Shown: positions 53,526-61,764 of the stretch, one piece after another
Layout of the letters: every line of letters begins with the position of its first letter
Numbering within the stretch: position 1 is the stretch's first letter
DNA from: Dactylosporangium sucinum
Lineage (GTDB): Bacteria > Actinomycetota > Actinomycetes > Mycobacteriales > Micromonosporaceae
DNA length: 64,000 bases
Assembly: GCF_014647515.1 (NCBI RefSeq)
Contig: NZ_BMPI01000042.1
Span: forward strand, 37,378 to 101,377
Direction of reading: 5' to 3'
Notes under the pieces: generated by a model
The model's input: only the letters and a program-made list of their open reading frames with translations
The model's database searches: none
What the model was told of the DNA's origin: nothing
Position numbers and translations under genes: made by a program

Positions 53526-53626
53526 CTACCCGCGGACGGCGCCTTCATACGCCACCCGCGGGTGCTCGGCCGCACGGTAGGCCACCTCGCCGGTCACGCG
53601 GTGATCGCAGTGTGGCGGCCGTCCGG
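53526..53626 (-). pseudogene. Unidentified 3' fragment downstream of the SMP-30 gene
   Basis: The minus strand gives HRVTGEVAYRAAEHPRVAYE and then GAVRG with a stop at 53526. It lies straight behind the SMP-30 stop without a start codon. Codon bias is moderate; it may be the end of a lost gene or chance. Confidence 0.3.
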
Positions 53627-54460
53627 TCAGGGCCAACCGGCGCCCGGGACGTCGACCTCGACGGCGAGCAGTCGGCCGGAGCCCGGGGTGACCATCTCGT
53701 CCTCGGTCATGCCCTGCCACTCGGCGGCCGTGATGTAGAGCGTCGTGCCGCCGAGGGCGCACGCGAAGGCGCCGCGGTCCAGGGTGACGGTCCGCAGGAC
53801 GGCGCCGCCCTCGGCGACGCGGACGCAGCGGCGGTTCGGCACGTCGGCGTACCAGACGGCGCCCTCGGCGTCGGTGCAGATGCCGTCGGGGAAGGCGTCG
53901 CCGAGGTCGGCCCAGACGCGGCGGTTCGACAGGCCGCCGTCCGCGGCGATGTCGAAGCCCAGCAGGGCGTGGCGGTAGGAGTCGGCGACGATCAGGGTGG
54001 CGTTGTCGGCGGTGACGGCCATGCCGTTGGGGAAGGCGATGTCGCCGGCCACCGGCCGTACGACACCGTCGGCGGTGACGAGGAAGACCTCACCCGGCCG
54101 GGCCGCCTCGCCGGCCGTCGGGTCGAAGTCGACCCGGTTGACGTAGACGTTCCCGCGCCCGTCAGCCACGACGTCGTTCCAGCCCGGGCGGCCGAGGTCG
54201 GCGTGCGTGACGAGCGCACCGTCGGCCTCGCGGCGCAGCAGCCGGCCGTCGGCCGACGAGACGATCACCATCCGCCCGTCGGGCAGCCACGCCGTGCACA
54301 GCGGCAGCGCGGCGACCCGGGCGATCACCTCGGCGTCGCCGTCCGGGCCGACCGCGAGGACCTCGCCGGCGCTCCAGTCCGAGAAGTACAGCCGGCCGCC
54401 GTGCCATCGCGGCGCCTCCACCAGCCCGCGCCCGCTCACCAGCGTCCGCAGCTCACTCAT
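53627..54460 (-). CDS. SMP-30/gluconolactonase-like beta-propeller
   Basis: The 277-residue protein has LVEAPRWHGGRLYFSDWSAG (metal Glu), GRPGWNDVVADGRGNVYVNR (Asn-Asp), DIAFPNGMAVTADNATLIVA (Asn) and ADSYRHALLGFDIAADGGLS (Asp), the metal ligands of the SMP-30/LRE family. Members hydrolyse sugar lactones or other esters with a divalent metal. It begins at ATG 54460. Confidence 0.9.
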   Translation of the reverse strand: MSELRTLVSGRGLVEAPRWHGGRLYFSDWSAGEVLAVGPDGDAEVIARVAALPLCTAWLPDGRMVIVSSADGRLLRREADGALVTHADLGRPGWNDVVADGRGNVYVNRVDFDPTAGEAARPGEVFLVTADGVVRPVAGDIAFPNGMAVTADNATLIVADSYRHALLGFDIAADGGLSNRRVWADLGDAFPDGICTDAEGAVWYADVPNRRCVRVAEGGAVLRTVTLDRGAFACALGGTTLYITAAEWQGMTEDEMVTPGSGRLLAVEVDVPGAGWP

Positions 54461-54636
54461 CCGCCTCACCGTCCTCACGCCCCGCCGGCCCGCCGCCGGC
54501 GCTCTATCGCTACACGAACGCAGGCCGCCCGGATCGACATCGCGCCCGAAATCGTCAGCCGGGCGAATGCCGCAGCGTGTGCGGCGGCACCCGGCCGGGC
54601 ACGCCGGCCAGCGCGACGATGACCCAGCATGTCATC

Positions 54637-54683
54637 TTGAACACGTTCAAGTCGGCGTCTAGAGTCGTGTTGAACACGTTCAA
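54637..54683. promoter_or_regulatory. Promoter with two identical TTGAACACGTTCAA operators
   Basis: The 14-base dyad TTGAACACGTTCAA occurs at 54637-54650 and again at 54670-54683, exactly 33 bases apart (about three helical turns). The first overlaps a -35 (TTGAAC), 17 bases from the -10 TAGAGT (54660-54665); the second covers the likely start of transcription. A repressor bound to both would shut the promoter for the gene at 54694. The repressor is not in the neighbourhood. Confidence 0.8.
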
Positions 54684-54693
54684 GGAGGGCGCT

Positions 54694-55605
54694 GTGCTGC
54701 TGAACGCGCTGTTGTGTCTCGGCATGCTCGTCGTGGTGCCGTTGGGGCTCGACCTCATCGACCGGCCGTGGCGGGGGTGGCGACGGGCGGTGTGGCTGCT
54801 CGGGGCGGCCCCGGGTGCGGTGTCGCTGTGGCTGCCGCGGGGCTGGCCGGCCGCCGCCCTGGCCGCGGTCTACCTGGTCACGACGCTGTGGCTGGCCGCC
54901 GGCATTCCCGGCCGACTACAGGCGGCGCTCGCCGCCGGGAGCCCCGGCCGACTACAGGCGGCGCTGGCCGCCGGGAGCCCCGGCGGGGCGCCTGGTGCCG
55001 GACTTCGCGGGCGGATGCACGCGCTCGGCGTCACCGCGCCGCACGAGCTGGCCGTGATGACCGCGCTGGCGGCGCCGGCCGTGGCTGCCGGTTCGCTCGT
55101 GGCCGAGCGCGGTGGGTATCGGTTGCTCGGGTTCCGGTTCGAGATTCTGGCGCTCACCGTTGCCCACTTCCACTATGCCGGCTTTGTCGCGGCGCTCGTG
55201 GCCGGGCTCGTGTGCCGCCTCGGCAACAACAGTTCGGCCGGACGGGCCGCCGCACTGTCGGTGCCGAGCGGGATCGGGCTGGTGTTCCTCGGCTACTTCA
55301 CGAACGACTGGGTCGAGCTGGCCGGGGCCGTCGTGCTCACGGGCGGGATGTGGCTGACCGGGTGGCTCACGGTGCGGCAGAGCCGCAACGCCGGCCGCAT
55401 CACGAAAGCGTTGCTGGTGACCTCCGCCGTCGTACTCGTCGTGACGATGCTCCTCGCCATCGACTGGGCGGTCGGGCACGTCAGCGGGGTGCCGCACCTG
55501 TCGCTGTCCTGGATGGTGGCCACGCACGGCGCCGGCAACGCGCTCGGGTTCGCGCTCTGCGGGGTGCTCGCCTGGCGGCGCGCGGCAGCCGGCGGCCGTT
55601 CCTGA
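54694..55605 (+). CDS. YndJ-like polytopic membrane protein
   Basis: GTG 54694 follows AAGGAGG and gives a 303-residue protein with about eight helices. The block LTVAHFHYAGFVAALVAGLV with conserved histidines and VATHGAGNALGFALCGVLAW fits the YndJ family, whose function is unknown. A 36-bp direct repeat (54907-54978) gives two copies of PGRLQAALAAGS in a cytosolic or loop segment. Expression is controlled by the two-operator promoter just upstream. Confidence 0.78.
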   Translation: MLLNALLCLGMLVVVPLGLDLIDRPWRGWRRAVWLLGAAPGAVSLWLPRGWPAAALAAVYLVTTLWLAAGIPGRLQAALAAGSPGRLQAALAAGSPGGAPGAGLRGRMHALGVTAPHELAVMTALAAPAVAAGSLVAERGGYRLLGFRFEILALTVAHFHYAGFVAALVAGLVCRLGNNSSAGRAAALSVPSGIGLVFLGYFTNDWVELAGAVVLTGGMWLTGWLTVRQSRNAGRITKALLVTSAVVLVVTMLLAIDWAVGHVSGVPHLSLSWMVATHGAGNALGFALCGVLAWRRAAAGGRS

Positions 55606-55752
55606 CCGATCGCGGACAGCCCTGGTGGGACCTTGCCGACAGCACGATGCTCAACGGGCGGCCACCGACCCCGGCGCCACCGCCCTGAGCAGCGCGTTGC
55701 GGCAGCGGCCGGACAAGCGCCGGTTGCGGCGGGCCACTAATCTCCGCAAGGC

Positions 55753-56382
55753 ATGAGCGACATGCGCGTTGCCATCCCCCATAGACTGCAAGCGATCGGC
55801 TGGCTCGTCGTCGCGGCCCTCGCGGCCGTGAGCCTGGCCCACGTCTTCACCGTTCTCCGCGCGTACGACACCCCCGAGCCCGGCACCGGCCGGATCGTGC
55901 AGACGACCACCAGCTTCGGCCTCAGCGTGTTCTCCAGCGAGAATCTCGGCGCGGTCGTGCTCAACAGCGCCCGCGCGCTGGTGCTGGTCGTCTTCGTCGT
56001 CTGGTTGTACCTCGCCCGCGACAACTTCGACCGCCGCTGCGACAACAACGTCGGCTGGCGCAAGGGCTGGACGATCGGCGCCTGGTTCATCCCGCTGGCG
56101 AACCTCGTCATCCCGTACCTCGTCGTCCGCGAGATCTTCGCCCGCAGCTCCCCCGACCGCACCTGGACCCCCGACCGGGTCGTCTCGGCCTGGTGGCTGG
56201 CGCTCATCGTCAGCCTCTTCAGCTACACCGAAACGACGACGTGGTCCGACGGCACGACCCAGGTCGTCACCCCCACGGCCGTCGCGATCGTGACCGCGGC
56301 CGCCGGCATCGTCTCCGCGATCGCGGGCGCCGTCCTCGTCCGCCGCATCTCCACCTGGCAGGACGGCCTCCCGGCCGCCTGA
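55753..56382 (+). CDS. DUF4328-domain membrane protein
   Basis: The 209-residue protein has four helices (AIGWLVVAALAAVSLAHVFT, LVLVVFVVWLYLARDNFDRR, WTIGAWFIPLANLVIPYLVV, VAIVTAAAGIVSAIAGAVLV) and the family motif GWTIGAWFIPLANLVIPY. No function is known. A strong terminator hairpin follows its stop. Confidence 0.85.
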   Translation: MSDMRVAIPHRLQAIGWLVVAALAAVSLAHVFTVLRAYDTPEPGTGRIVQTTTSFGLSVFSSENLGAVVLNSARALVLVVFVVWLYLARDNFDRRCDNNVGWRKGWTIGAWFIPLANLVIPYLVVREIFARSSPDRTWTPDRVVSAWWLALIVSLFSYTETTTWSDGTTQVVTPTAVAIVTAAAGIVSAIAGAVLVRRISTWQDGLPAA

Positions 56383-56398
56383 CCGAGCACCGGCGCCA

Positions 56399-56429
56399 CC
56401 GCGCGCAGTCCCCGTGGGACTGCGCGCGG
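56399..56429 (+). terminator. Strong hairpin after the DUF4328 gene
   Basis: CCGCGCGCAGTCCC (56399-56412) and GGGACTGCGCGCGG (56416-56429) form a perfect 14-bp stem with a 3-base loop, 16 bases past the stop, followed by TCGTGTT. Confidence 0.88.
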
Positions 56430-56458
56430 TCGTGTTGACGGGCCATGGTCGCGCCCTT

Positions 56459-56476
56459 ATAGTCGGTTCCGGCTAT
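56459..56476. promoter_or_regulatory. PadR-type operator
   Basis: ATAGTCGGTTCCGGCTAT is an inverted repeat (ATAG-n-CGG-nn-CCG-n-CTAT), 20 bases before the start of the PadR gene, in the only AT-containing stretch. It is the likely autoregulatory site of PadR and so controls the downstream monooxygenase too. Confidence 0.7.
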
Positions 56477-56496
56477 TAGGAAGCGGTGATGTGAAG

Positions 56497-57081
56497 ATGC
56501 CGAAGCGGAAGATCTCCAACACCCTCGCGCTGGCGGTGCTCGGGCTCCTGCAGGAGCGGGACATGCACCCCTACGAGATGGCCGTCACGCTGCGGGAACG
56601 CAGCAAGGACGGCAGTTTCAAGGTCAACTCGGGCTCGCTGTACGACACGGTGGAGAGCCTCGTGCGGCTCGGCTGGATCGAGCCGGTGGAGACCATGCGG
56701 GACGGGCGGCGGCCGGAGCGGACGGTGTACGGGCTCACCGACGCCGGCCGGCGCGAGTTCGTCGTGTGGGTCGACGAGCTCATCCGGGTGCCCGTCGCCG
56801 AGTTCCCGAAGTTCGTCGCCGCCGTCTCCTACCTGGGCGCGCTCGGCCCGGACGGCGCCGCCGACGCGCTGGCCGAGCGGGCCGGGCACCTGGAGCGCCG
56901 GATCGAGGAGGGCCGGGCCGCCCTGGCCGCGACCGTCGGCGCCGGGCAGGTGCCCCGGCTGTTCATGATCGAGGTCGAGTACGCGCTGCATGCGCTGGCG
57001 GCCGAGCTGGCCTGGACGCAGGGCATCCGCGACGAGATCCGCGCCGGCTCCCTGACCTGGCCCGCGGGCGGTGCGCGATGA
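56497..57081 (+). CDS. PadR-family transcriptional regulator
   Basis: The 194-residue protein has a winged helix (ISNTLALAVLGLLQERDMHP, SGSLYDTVESLVRLGWIEPV, GLTDAGRREFVVWV) and a C-terminal coiled-coil helix (AERAGHLERRIEEGRAALAA) for dimerisation. PadR proteins sense aromatics or drugs. The next gene, a flavin monooxygenase for aromatics, starts inside its stop (ATGA), which makes it the probable target. Confidence 0.92.
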   Translation: MPKRKISNTLALAVLGLLQERDMHPYEMAVTLRERSKDGSFKVNSGSLYDTVESLVRLGWIEPVETMRDGRRPERTVYGLTDAGRREFVVWVDELIRVPVAEFPKFVAAVSYLGALGPDGAADALAERAGHLERRIEEGRAALAATVGAGQVPRLFMIEVEYALHALAAELAWTQGIRDEIRAGSLTWPAGGAR

Positions 57082-58529
57082 CCGAGGTGATCATCGCCGG
57101 GGCCGGGCCGGCCGGGCTGCTGCTCGCCTGCGAGCTGCGCCTCGCCGGCGTCGACACCGTCGTCCTCGAGCGGCACCCGCGGCGGCCGGACTTCTGCCGC
57201 GGCTTCAACCTCAATGCCCGCGCGCTCGACCTGCTCGCCCGCCGCGGGCTGGCCGACCCGCTCATCGCCGAGGGCTGGCGCGTGCCGCACGCCGCGTTCT
57301 CCAGCCTGCCGGTCACGCTCGGCCTGGCGGGCACGCACACCGACCACCCGTATTCGCTGGGCATCCCGCAGACCCGCGTCGAGGAGATCCTGGAGGAACA
57401 CGCAACGGCGCGCGGCGCCGACATCAGGCGCGGGCACGAGCTGCGCGGCCTGGCCCAGGACGACGACGGGGTCGAGGTCACGGTCGCGACCGGGGGCGGC
57501 GAATATCGCCTGCGGGCGCGGTACGTCGTGGGATGCGACGGCAGCAGCAGCACCGTGCGCAAGCAGGCCGGCATCGCCTTCCCGGGCACCGCGACGACCC
57601 GCTGGTCGCTGCTCGGCGACGTGGAGCCGGCCGAGCCGCTGCCGTTCGGGGTGACGAGCGGCCCCGGCGGCGACGTGTTCGTGATCCCCCGCCCCGGCTA
57701 CGTCCGGGTCATCACGGCCGACCCGGGTGACCACGAGGCGCCGGTGACGCAAGAGGAGTTCCAGCGGGCGCTCGACGCGGCCCTCGGCCGGCCCATAACG
57801 ATCGTCGCCGCTCGATGGCTCACCCGGTTCGGCGACGCCGCGCGGCAGGCGGAGGCGTATGTCCGCGGCCGCGTCGTCCTGGCCGGCGACGCCGCCCACA
57901 TCCACCCGCCGGCCGGCGCCATCGGTGTCAACGTCGCCCTCGACGACGCGTTCAACCTCGGCTGGAAGCTGGCCGCCACGGTCAGGGGCACGGCACCGGC
58001 GCACCTGCTCGGCACCTACCACGACGAGCGCCACGCGGCGGGCGCGCGGGTCCTCGCCAGCACCCAGGCTCAGGTCCTGCTGGGCGAGACGTCCGGCCCT
58101 CTCGCCGACCTGCTGACCCGCGTGGCCCGGCACCCGGGCGGCAACCGCGCCTTCGCCGAGACCATCACCGGCCTCGACACCCGCTACCCGGCGCACCCCG
58201 CCGGCGACCATCCGTGGCTGGGCCGGCTGGCGCTGACCGGGGACGGACCGCTCGCCACCCTCCAGCGGCAGGGCAAGGGCGTGCTGCTCGGCCCCGACGA
58301 CCTGGTGGAGCTCGCCGAGCCGTGGGCGGAGCACGTGATCATGGGACCAGGCGAGCCCGAGGGACTGCTCGTGCGACCCGACGGCCACGTCGCCTGGGTC
58401 CGGACCAGCGGCGCGGACGGCCTGCGGGAGGCCCTCGCGCACTGGTTCGGCGAGCCTCGGTCGGAGCCTCAGTCGAGCCACGAACGGCCGACGAACGCGG
58501 ACGCCCCGGCGGGCAGCCGCACCTGCTGA
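57078..58529 (+). CDS. FAD-dependent aromatic monooxygenase
   Basis: The 483-residue protein has VIIAGAGPAGLLLACELRLA (FAD), VGCDGSSSTVRKQAG (DG motif) and RVVLAGDAAHIHPPAGAIGV (GD motif), with a C-terminal thioredoxin-like extension. It belongs to the phenol/rifampicin monooxygenase group (PheA/TetX relatives) and would hydroxylate an aromatic or antibiotic with NAD(P)H and O2. Its 3' end overlaps the convergent gene at 58469 by 61 bases. Confidence 0.92.
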   Translation: MTEVIIAGAGPAGLLLACELRLAGVDTVVLERHPRRPDFCRGFNLNARALDLLARRGLADPLIAEGWRVPHAAFSSLPVTLGLAGTHTDHPYSLGIPQTRVEEILEEHATARGADIRRGHELRGLAQDDDGVEVTVATGGGEYRLRARYVVGCDGSSSTVRKQAGIAFPGTATTRWSLLGDVEPAEPLPFGVTSGPGGDVFVIPRPGYVRVITADPGDHEAPVTQEEFQRALDAALGRPITIVAARWLTRFGDAARQAEAYVRGRVVLAGDAAHIHPPAGAIGVNVALDDAFNLGWKLAATVRGTAPAHLLGTYHDERHAAGARVLASTQAQVLLGETSGPLADLLTRVARHPGGNRAFAETITGLDTRYPAHPAGDHPWLGRLALTGDGPLATLQRQGKGVLLGPDDLVELAEPWAEHVIMGPGEPEGLLVRPDGHVAWVRTSGADGLREALAHWFGEPRSEPQSSHERPTNADAPAGSRTC

Positions 58530-59074
58530 CCGTCCGCCAGCCGCCGGCTGACGCCGACCGCCCAGCGCAGGTCGACGTTGCTGGCGGCGGCGCCCTCCGG
58601 GTGCCAGGTCGCGAGCCAGCCCGGGCCGACCAGCGCCACGAACGGCCCGCCGATCACGGTGCCGATCGCGTCGTCGACGGTCGAGAGCAGGTCGGCGGAG
58701 CCGGTGTCGCAGGCGTCGCACCCGCAGTCGGGCTGCGTCGTGATCGCGATCGACGGCCGTACCACCGCGATCTCGACGTGCGGCAGGGGCACGTCCCGTC
58801 CCAGCAGCACCAGCGGCAGCGTGCCGGGCCGGGGCGAGGTCAGCCGCACCCCGTCGTCGACCGCCTCGGCGACGACCCCGGGCAGCTCGGCGATCCGCGC
58901 CGCCCACAGTTCGACGCGCCGCCGCAGGATGCGGTACCGCATGGGCTCGGTCAACCGCGAGTACTCCTCCTCGCGCGGGGCAGCGCCACCCGGGTGCGGG
59001 TCGGGCCAGGACGGCAGGCCGAGCGGGGCGTAGTCCGCCGCCACCCGGGCCCGCAGTTCGTCCAGCGTGACCAT
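58469..59074 (-). CDS. DUF6226-like hypothetical protein
   Basis: The 201-residue protein starts MVTLDELRARVAADYAPLGL and contains YRILRRRVELWAARIAELPG, a Cys cluster PDCGCDACDTGSADLLSTVD and an ending VGVSRRLADGQQVRLPAGAS. The C-x-C-x2-C group may bind a metal. It resembles an uncharacterised actinobacterial family (DUF6226). No link to neighbours is visible. Confidence 0.7.
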   Translation of the reverse strand: MVTLDELRARVAADYAPLGLPSWPDPHPGGAAPREEEYSRLTEPMRYRILRRRVELWAARIAELPGVVAEAVDDGVRLTSPRPGTLPLVLLGRDVPLPHVEIAVVRPSIAITTQPDCGCDACDTGSADLLSTVDDAIGTVIGGPFVALVGPGWLATWHPEGAAASNVDLRWAVGVSRRLADGQQVRLPAGASAFVGRSWLD

Positions 59075-59094
59075 GCCTCCGACGATAGCCGCGC

Positions 59095-60513
59095 TCAGTG
59101 GTGCGCCTCGGCCGGTGCCCTGCGCGGCATCAGGGCCACGACCGGGACGGTGAGCGCGACGAGGGCCAGCACGACGACCAGGCTGACCGCGGCGGCATGG
59201 TCGAGGCCGCCGGTCGCGGTGTGGAAGAAGACCGAGGTGACGGCGGCCGAGCCGAGGCCGGCGGCGAGCTGCTGGATCGAGCTCAGCGAGCCGCTCGCGC
59301 TGCCGGCCTCGTCGGCGCCGATGTCCCCGAGGGCCACGTCGAAGACGGTGCTGTAGCACAGGCCCATGCCCACGCCGACCACGAACACGGCGGGGGCGAG
59401 CGCCCACCCGCTCAGGCCGGTGCCGGACGCGACGACGAGAGCGAGCACCCAGCCGGCGCCGAGCAGCACGATGGCGAGGCCGATGTACACCAGGGTCCGG
59501 CCGAGCTTGGCGACGAGGCCGCCCATCGCGGCGAACGCCGAGGCGATGATGCCCAGGCTCAGCGGCAGCAGGGTGAGCGAGGCGCCGCGCGGGGAGGCGT
59601 GCAGGCCGGCCTGGACGAACAGCGACAGCACGTACACCAGGCCGGTCGTGGCCGCGAACACCGCGAGCCCGACGAGCAGGCCGGACGTGAAGCCGCGGTT
59701 GCGCAGCAGCGACGGCTTGACGATCGGGTCGGGGGCGGTGCGCTGGCGGTACGCGAACGCGGCGAAGCACGCGAGACCGGCCGCGACGGCGCCGACCGGG
59801 CCGGCGGTCCAGCCGTTGGTGGAGCCCTCGATCAGGCCGTACAGCAGGCCGAACATGGTGCCGGCGAGCAGGCCCGCGCCCCAGCCGTCGACGGCCGTGT
59901 CCCGGTCACCCTCGTCGCGGGGCAGGATCCGGGTGGCGACGGCCAGCCCGATGCCGCCGAGGACCAGGTTGACCAGGAAGATCGGCCGCCAGGACAGGCC
60001 GAGCAGGTCGGCGTCGATGATGAACCCGGCCAGCACCGGCCCGCCGACGGTGGCCACCCCGAGCAGCGGCCCGAACAGCCCGAACGCCTTCGTCAGCAGG
60101 TCCCGGGAGAACGTCCGGGTCATGATCGCCATGCCCTGCGGGATGAGCAGCGCGCCGAACGCGCCCTGGGCGATCCGGCCGGCGATGAGCACCGCCGGGT
60201 CGGGCGCGAGGCCCGCGACGGCCGAGGCGACGGTGAAGCCGGCCATGCCGAGGAGGAACAGGCGGCGCCGGCCGAACTTGTCCCCGAGCCGGCCACCGAC
60301 GACCAGCAGGACGCCCATGGCCAGCATGTACGCGGTGCCGAGCCACTTGATCAGGACCTCACCGCCGCCGAGGTGCCCGGCGATGGTCGGTGCGGCGATG
60401 TTGGTGACGGTCGAGTCGATCATGTCGAGGCCGTCGGCGAGGAGCACCAGCCCCAGGATCGCCCACATGGTGCGCGTGCTGGCGCTCGTGGTGGTTGCGG
60501 TCAGTGTCGTCAT
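59095..60513 (-). CDS. DHA2-family MFS multidrug transporter (14 TM)
   Basis: The 472-residue protein has 14 helices, with the DHA2 motifs LDMIDSTVTNIAAPTIAGHL in TM1, GRLGDKFGRRRLFLLGMAGF (motif A) and GPLLGVATVGGPVLAGFIID (motif C, antiporters). It likely exports drugs by proton exchange. It is divergent from a TetR gene with a shared operator, the classic self-regulated pump arrangement. ATG 60513 follows GAAGG. Confidence 0.94.
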   Translation of the reverse strand: MTTLTATTTSASTRTMWAILGLVLLADGLDMIDSTVTNIAAPTIAGHLGGGEVLIKWLGTAYMLAMGVLLVVGGRLGDKFGRRRLFLLGMAGFTVASAVAGLAPDPAVLIAGRIAQGAFGALLIPQGMAIMTRTFSRDLLTKAFGLFGPLLGVATVGGPVLAGFIIDADLLGLSWRPIFLVNLVLGGIGLAVATRILPRDEGDRDTAVDGWGAGLLAGTMFGLLYGLIEGSTNGWTAGPVGAVAAGLACFAAFAYRQRTAPDPIVKPSLLRNRGFTSGLLVGLAVFAATTGLVYVLSLFVQAGLHASPRGASLTLLPLSLGIIASAFAAMGGLVAKLGRTLVYIGLAIVLLGAGWVLALVVASGTGLSGWALAPAVFVVGVGMGLCYSTVFDVALGDIGADEAGSASGSLSSIQQLAAGLGSAAVTSVFFHTATGGLDHAAAVSLVVVLALVALTVPVVALMPRRAPAEAHH

Positions 60514-60530
60514 GCCTTCGAGGATATGCA

Positions 60531-60579
60531 GAGTCACTCTAAAGTCAAAGTGACTTCAGTTTCAGAGTCGGTGTAGAGT
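60531..60579. promoter_or_regulatory. Shared operator and divergent promoters, MFS pump / TetR
   Basis: GAGTCACTCT (60531-60540) and AAAGTGACTTC (60547-60557) form a near-perfect dyad in an AT-rich stretch. For the TetR gene, GTGACT (60550) and TAGAGT (60574-60579), 18 bases apart, place the RNA start at about 60586, the GTG itself, so a leaderless transcript. TTGACT and TATCCT, 16 bases apart, serve the pump on the other strand. TetR binding here would block both. Confidence 0.7.
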
Positions 60580-60585
60580 GCGGGG

Positions 60586-61158
60586 GTGACCACGACGGGG
60601 CGGCGCGAGCGGAAGAAGGCGCAGACGCGCCAGGCGCTGGCCGACGCCGCGCTGCGGCTGTTCCTTGAGCACGGTTACGACGGGGTCACCGTGGCGCAGA
60701 TCGCCGACGCGGCCGACGTGTCCCTGGCCACGCTGTTCAAGCACGTCCCCGACGGCAAAGAGGCGCTGATCTTCGACGACGGCGCCGAGCGGCGCGAGGC
60801 CCTGGCCGCCGCGGTGCGCGACCGGCCGGCCGGCACGGCGCTGCTCGCCGCGCTGCACGAGTTCCTGGCCGGCCGCGGTGCGTTCGCCACCGACCTCACC
60901 CCGGAGATGCTCCGCAAGCGCGATCTCATCGTCGGCACCCCGGCGCTGCGCGACTACCAGCGCAAGCTCTGGATGACGGCCGAGCCGGCCCTGGCCGAGG
61001 CCATCGCCGCCGAGTCGGCCCGCGAGGCGACCGACCCGGCCGTGCGGGCCCTGGCGCGGTATGTGCTGCAGATCCCGGACCTGGCGAGCATGGACCCCGA
61101 CCCGCAGGCGTCCCTGGCCGCGATCATCCGGTTGCTCGACGCGGGCTGGCGCGAGTAG
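60586..61158 (+). CDS. TetR-family repressor of the MFS pump
   Basis: The 190-residue protein begins at GTG 60586 and has the HTH domain KKAQTRQALADAALRLFLEH, then VAQIADAADVSLATLFKHVP. The ligand domain is short. The divergent MFS gene and shared dyad indicate a drug-sensing local repressor. The transcript is predicted to be leaderless. Confidence 0.92.
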   Translation: MTTTGRRERKKAQTRQALADAALRLFLEHGYDGVTVAQIADAADVSLATLFKHVPDGKEALIFDDGAERREALAAAVRDRPAGTALLAALHEFLAGRGAFATDLTPEMLRKRDLIVGTPALRDYQRKLWMTAEPALAEAIAAESAREATDPAVRALARYVLQIPDLASMDPDPQASLAAIIRLLDAGWRE

Positions 61159-61245
61159 CTGTCACTTCCCGGGCGCCGGCGGTGCTTGGTAGGTGTGGAG
61201 AAGGACGTGTTGGTCGCCCCAGGGATACGGGAGGGCGTCGCTGCC

Positions 61246-61764
61246 GTGTCAGCTGTGCGGAGGCGGGAGGCCGTTCGTCCCGACCTGGAGCAGGTCTTCC
61301 GCGGCGCCTATCCGCGGGTGGTCGCCGTCGCCGCCCGCGTCCTCGGGTCCCGCGACGAGGCCGAGGACGTGGCGCAGGAGGTGTTCCTGGCGTTCGGGCA
61401 CTCCACGGTGCCGGCCAACGAGGCGGTCGGCTGGCTGTGCGTCGCCGCCGCGCACACCGCGCTCAACCATCTGCGGACCGGCAGGCGCCGCGCGGTCCGC
61501 GAGGAGGCGGCGCTGGACGGCGACGGCGTTGCGCCGGACGTCGCCGACGCGGTCGTCACGCTCGACGAGCGGCGCCGCGTGCGGGCGGCGCTCGCCCGAC
61601 TGCCCCGCAAGCAGGCCGTCGCCCTGGTGCTGCGGCACAGCGGCCTGAGCTACGCCGAGGTGGCCGAGGCCCTCGAGCTATCTCCCAGCAGCGTGGGCAC
61701 CACCGTGCGCCGCGCCGAGTCTGCCCTACGCAAGGAGTTGAACCGTCATGCGTCATCCGAGTGA
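61246..61764 (+). CDS. ECF RNA polymerase sigma factor
   Basis: From GTG 61246 (GGGAGGG ten bases upstream) the 172-residue protein has region 2 (LEQVFRGAYPRVVAVAARVL, EAEDVAQEVFLAFG) and region 4 (RLPRKQAVALVLRHSGLSYA, EVAEALELSPSSVGTTVRRA). Earlier in-frame starts up to 61186 are possible. The anti-sigma gene starts inside its 3' end, so the pair is coupled. Confidence 0.9.
   Translation: MSAVRRREAVRPDLEQVFRGAYPRVVAVAARVLGSRDEAEDVAQEVFLAFGHSTVPANEAVGWLCVAAAHTALNHLRTGRRRAVREEAALDGDGVAPDVADAVVTLDERRRVRAALARLPRKQAVALVLRHSGLSYAEVAEALELSPSSVGTTVRRAESALRKELNRHASSE

Noticed and set aside
51814..54460. TPP decarboxylase and SMP-30 genes as a biosynthetic cluster
   Set aside because: They are separated by a fragment, have no tailoring or carrier genes nearby, and share no spacing that suggests an operon.
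55606..55690. Short plus-strand frame after the YndJ-like gene (RGQPWWDLADSTMLNGRP)
   Set aside because: No start, weak codon bias and no recognisable family.
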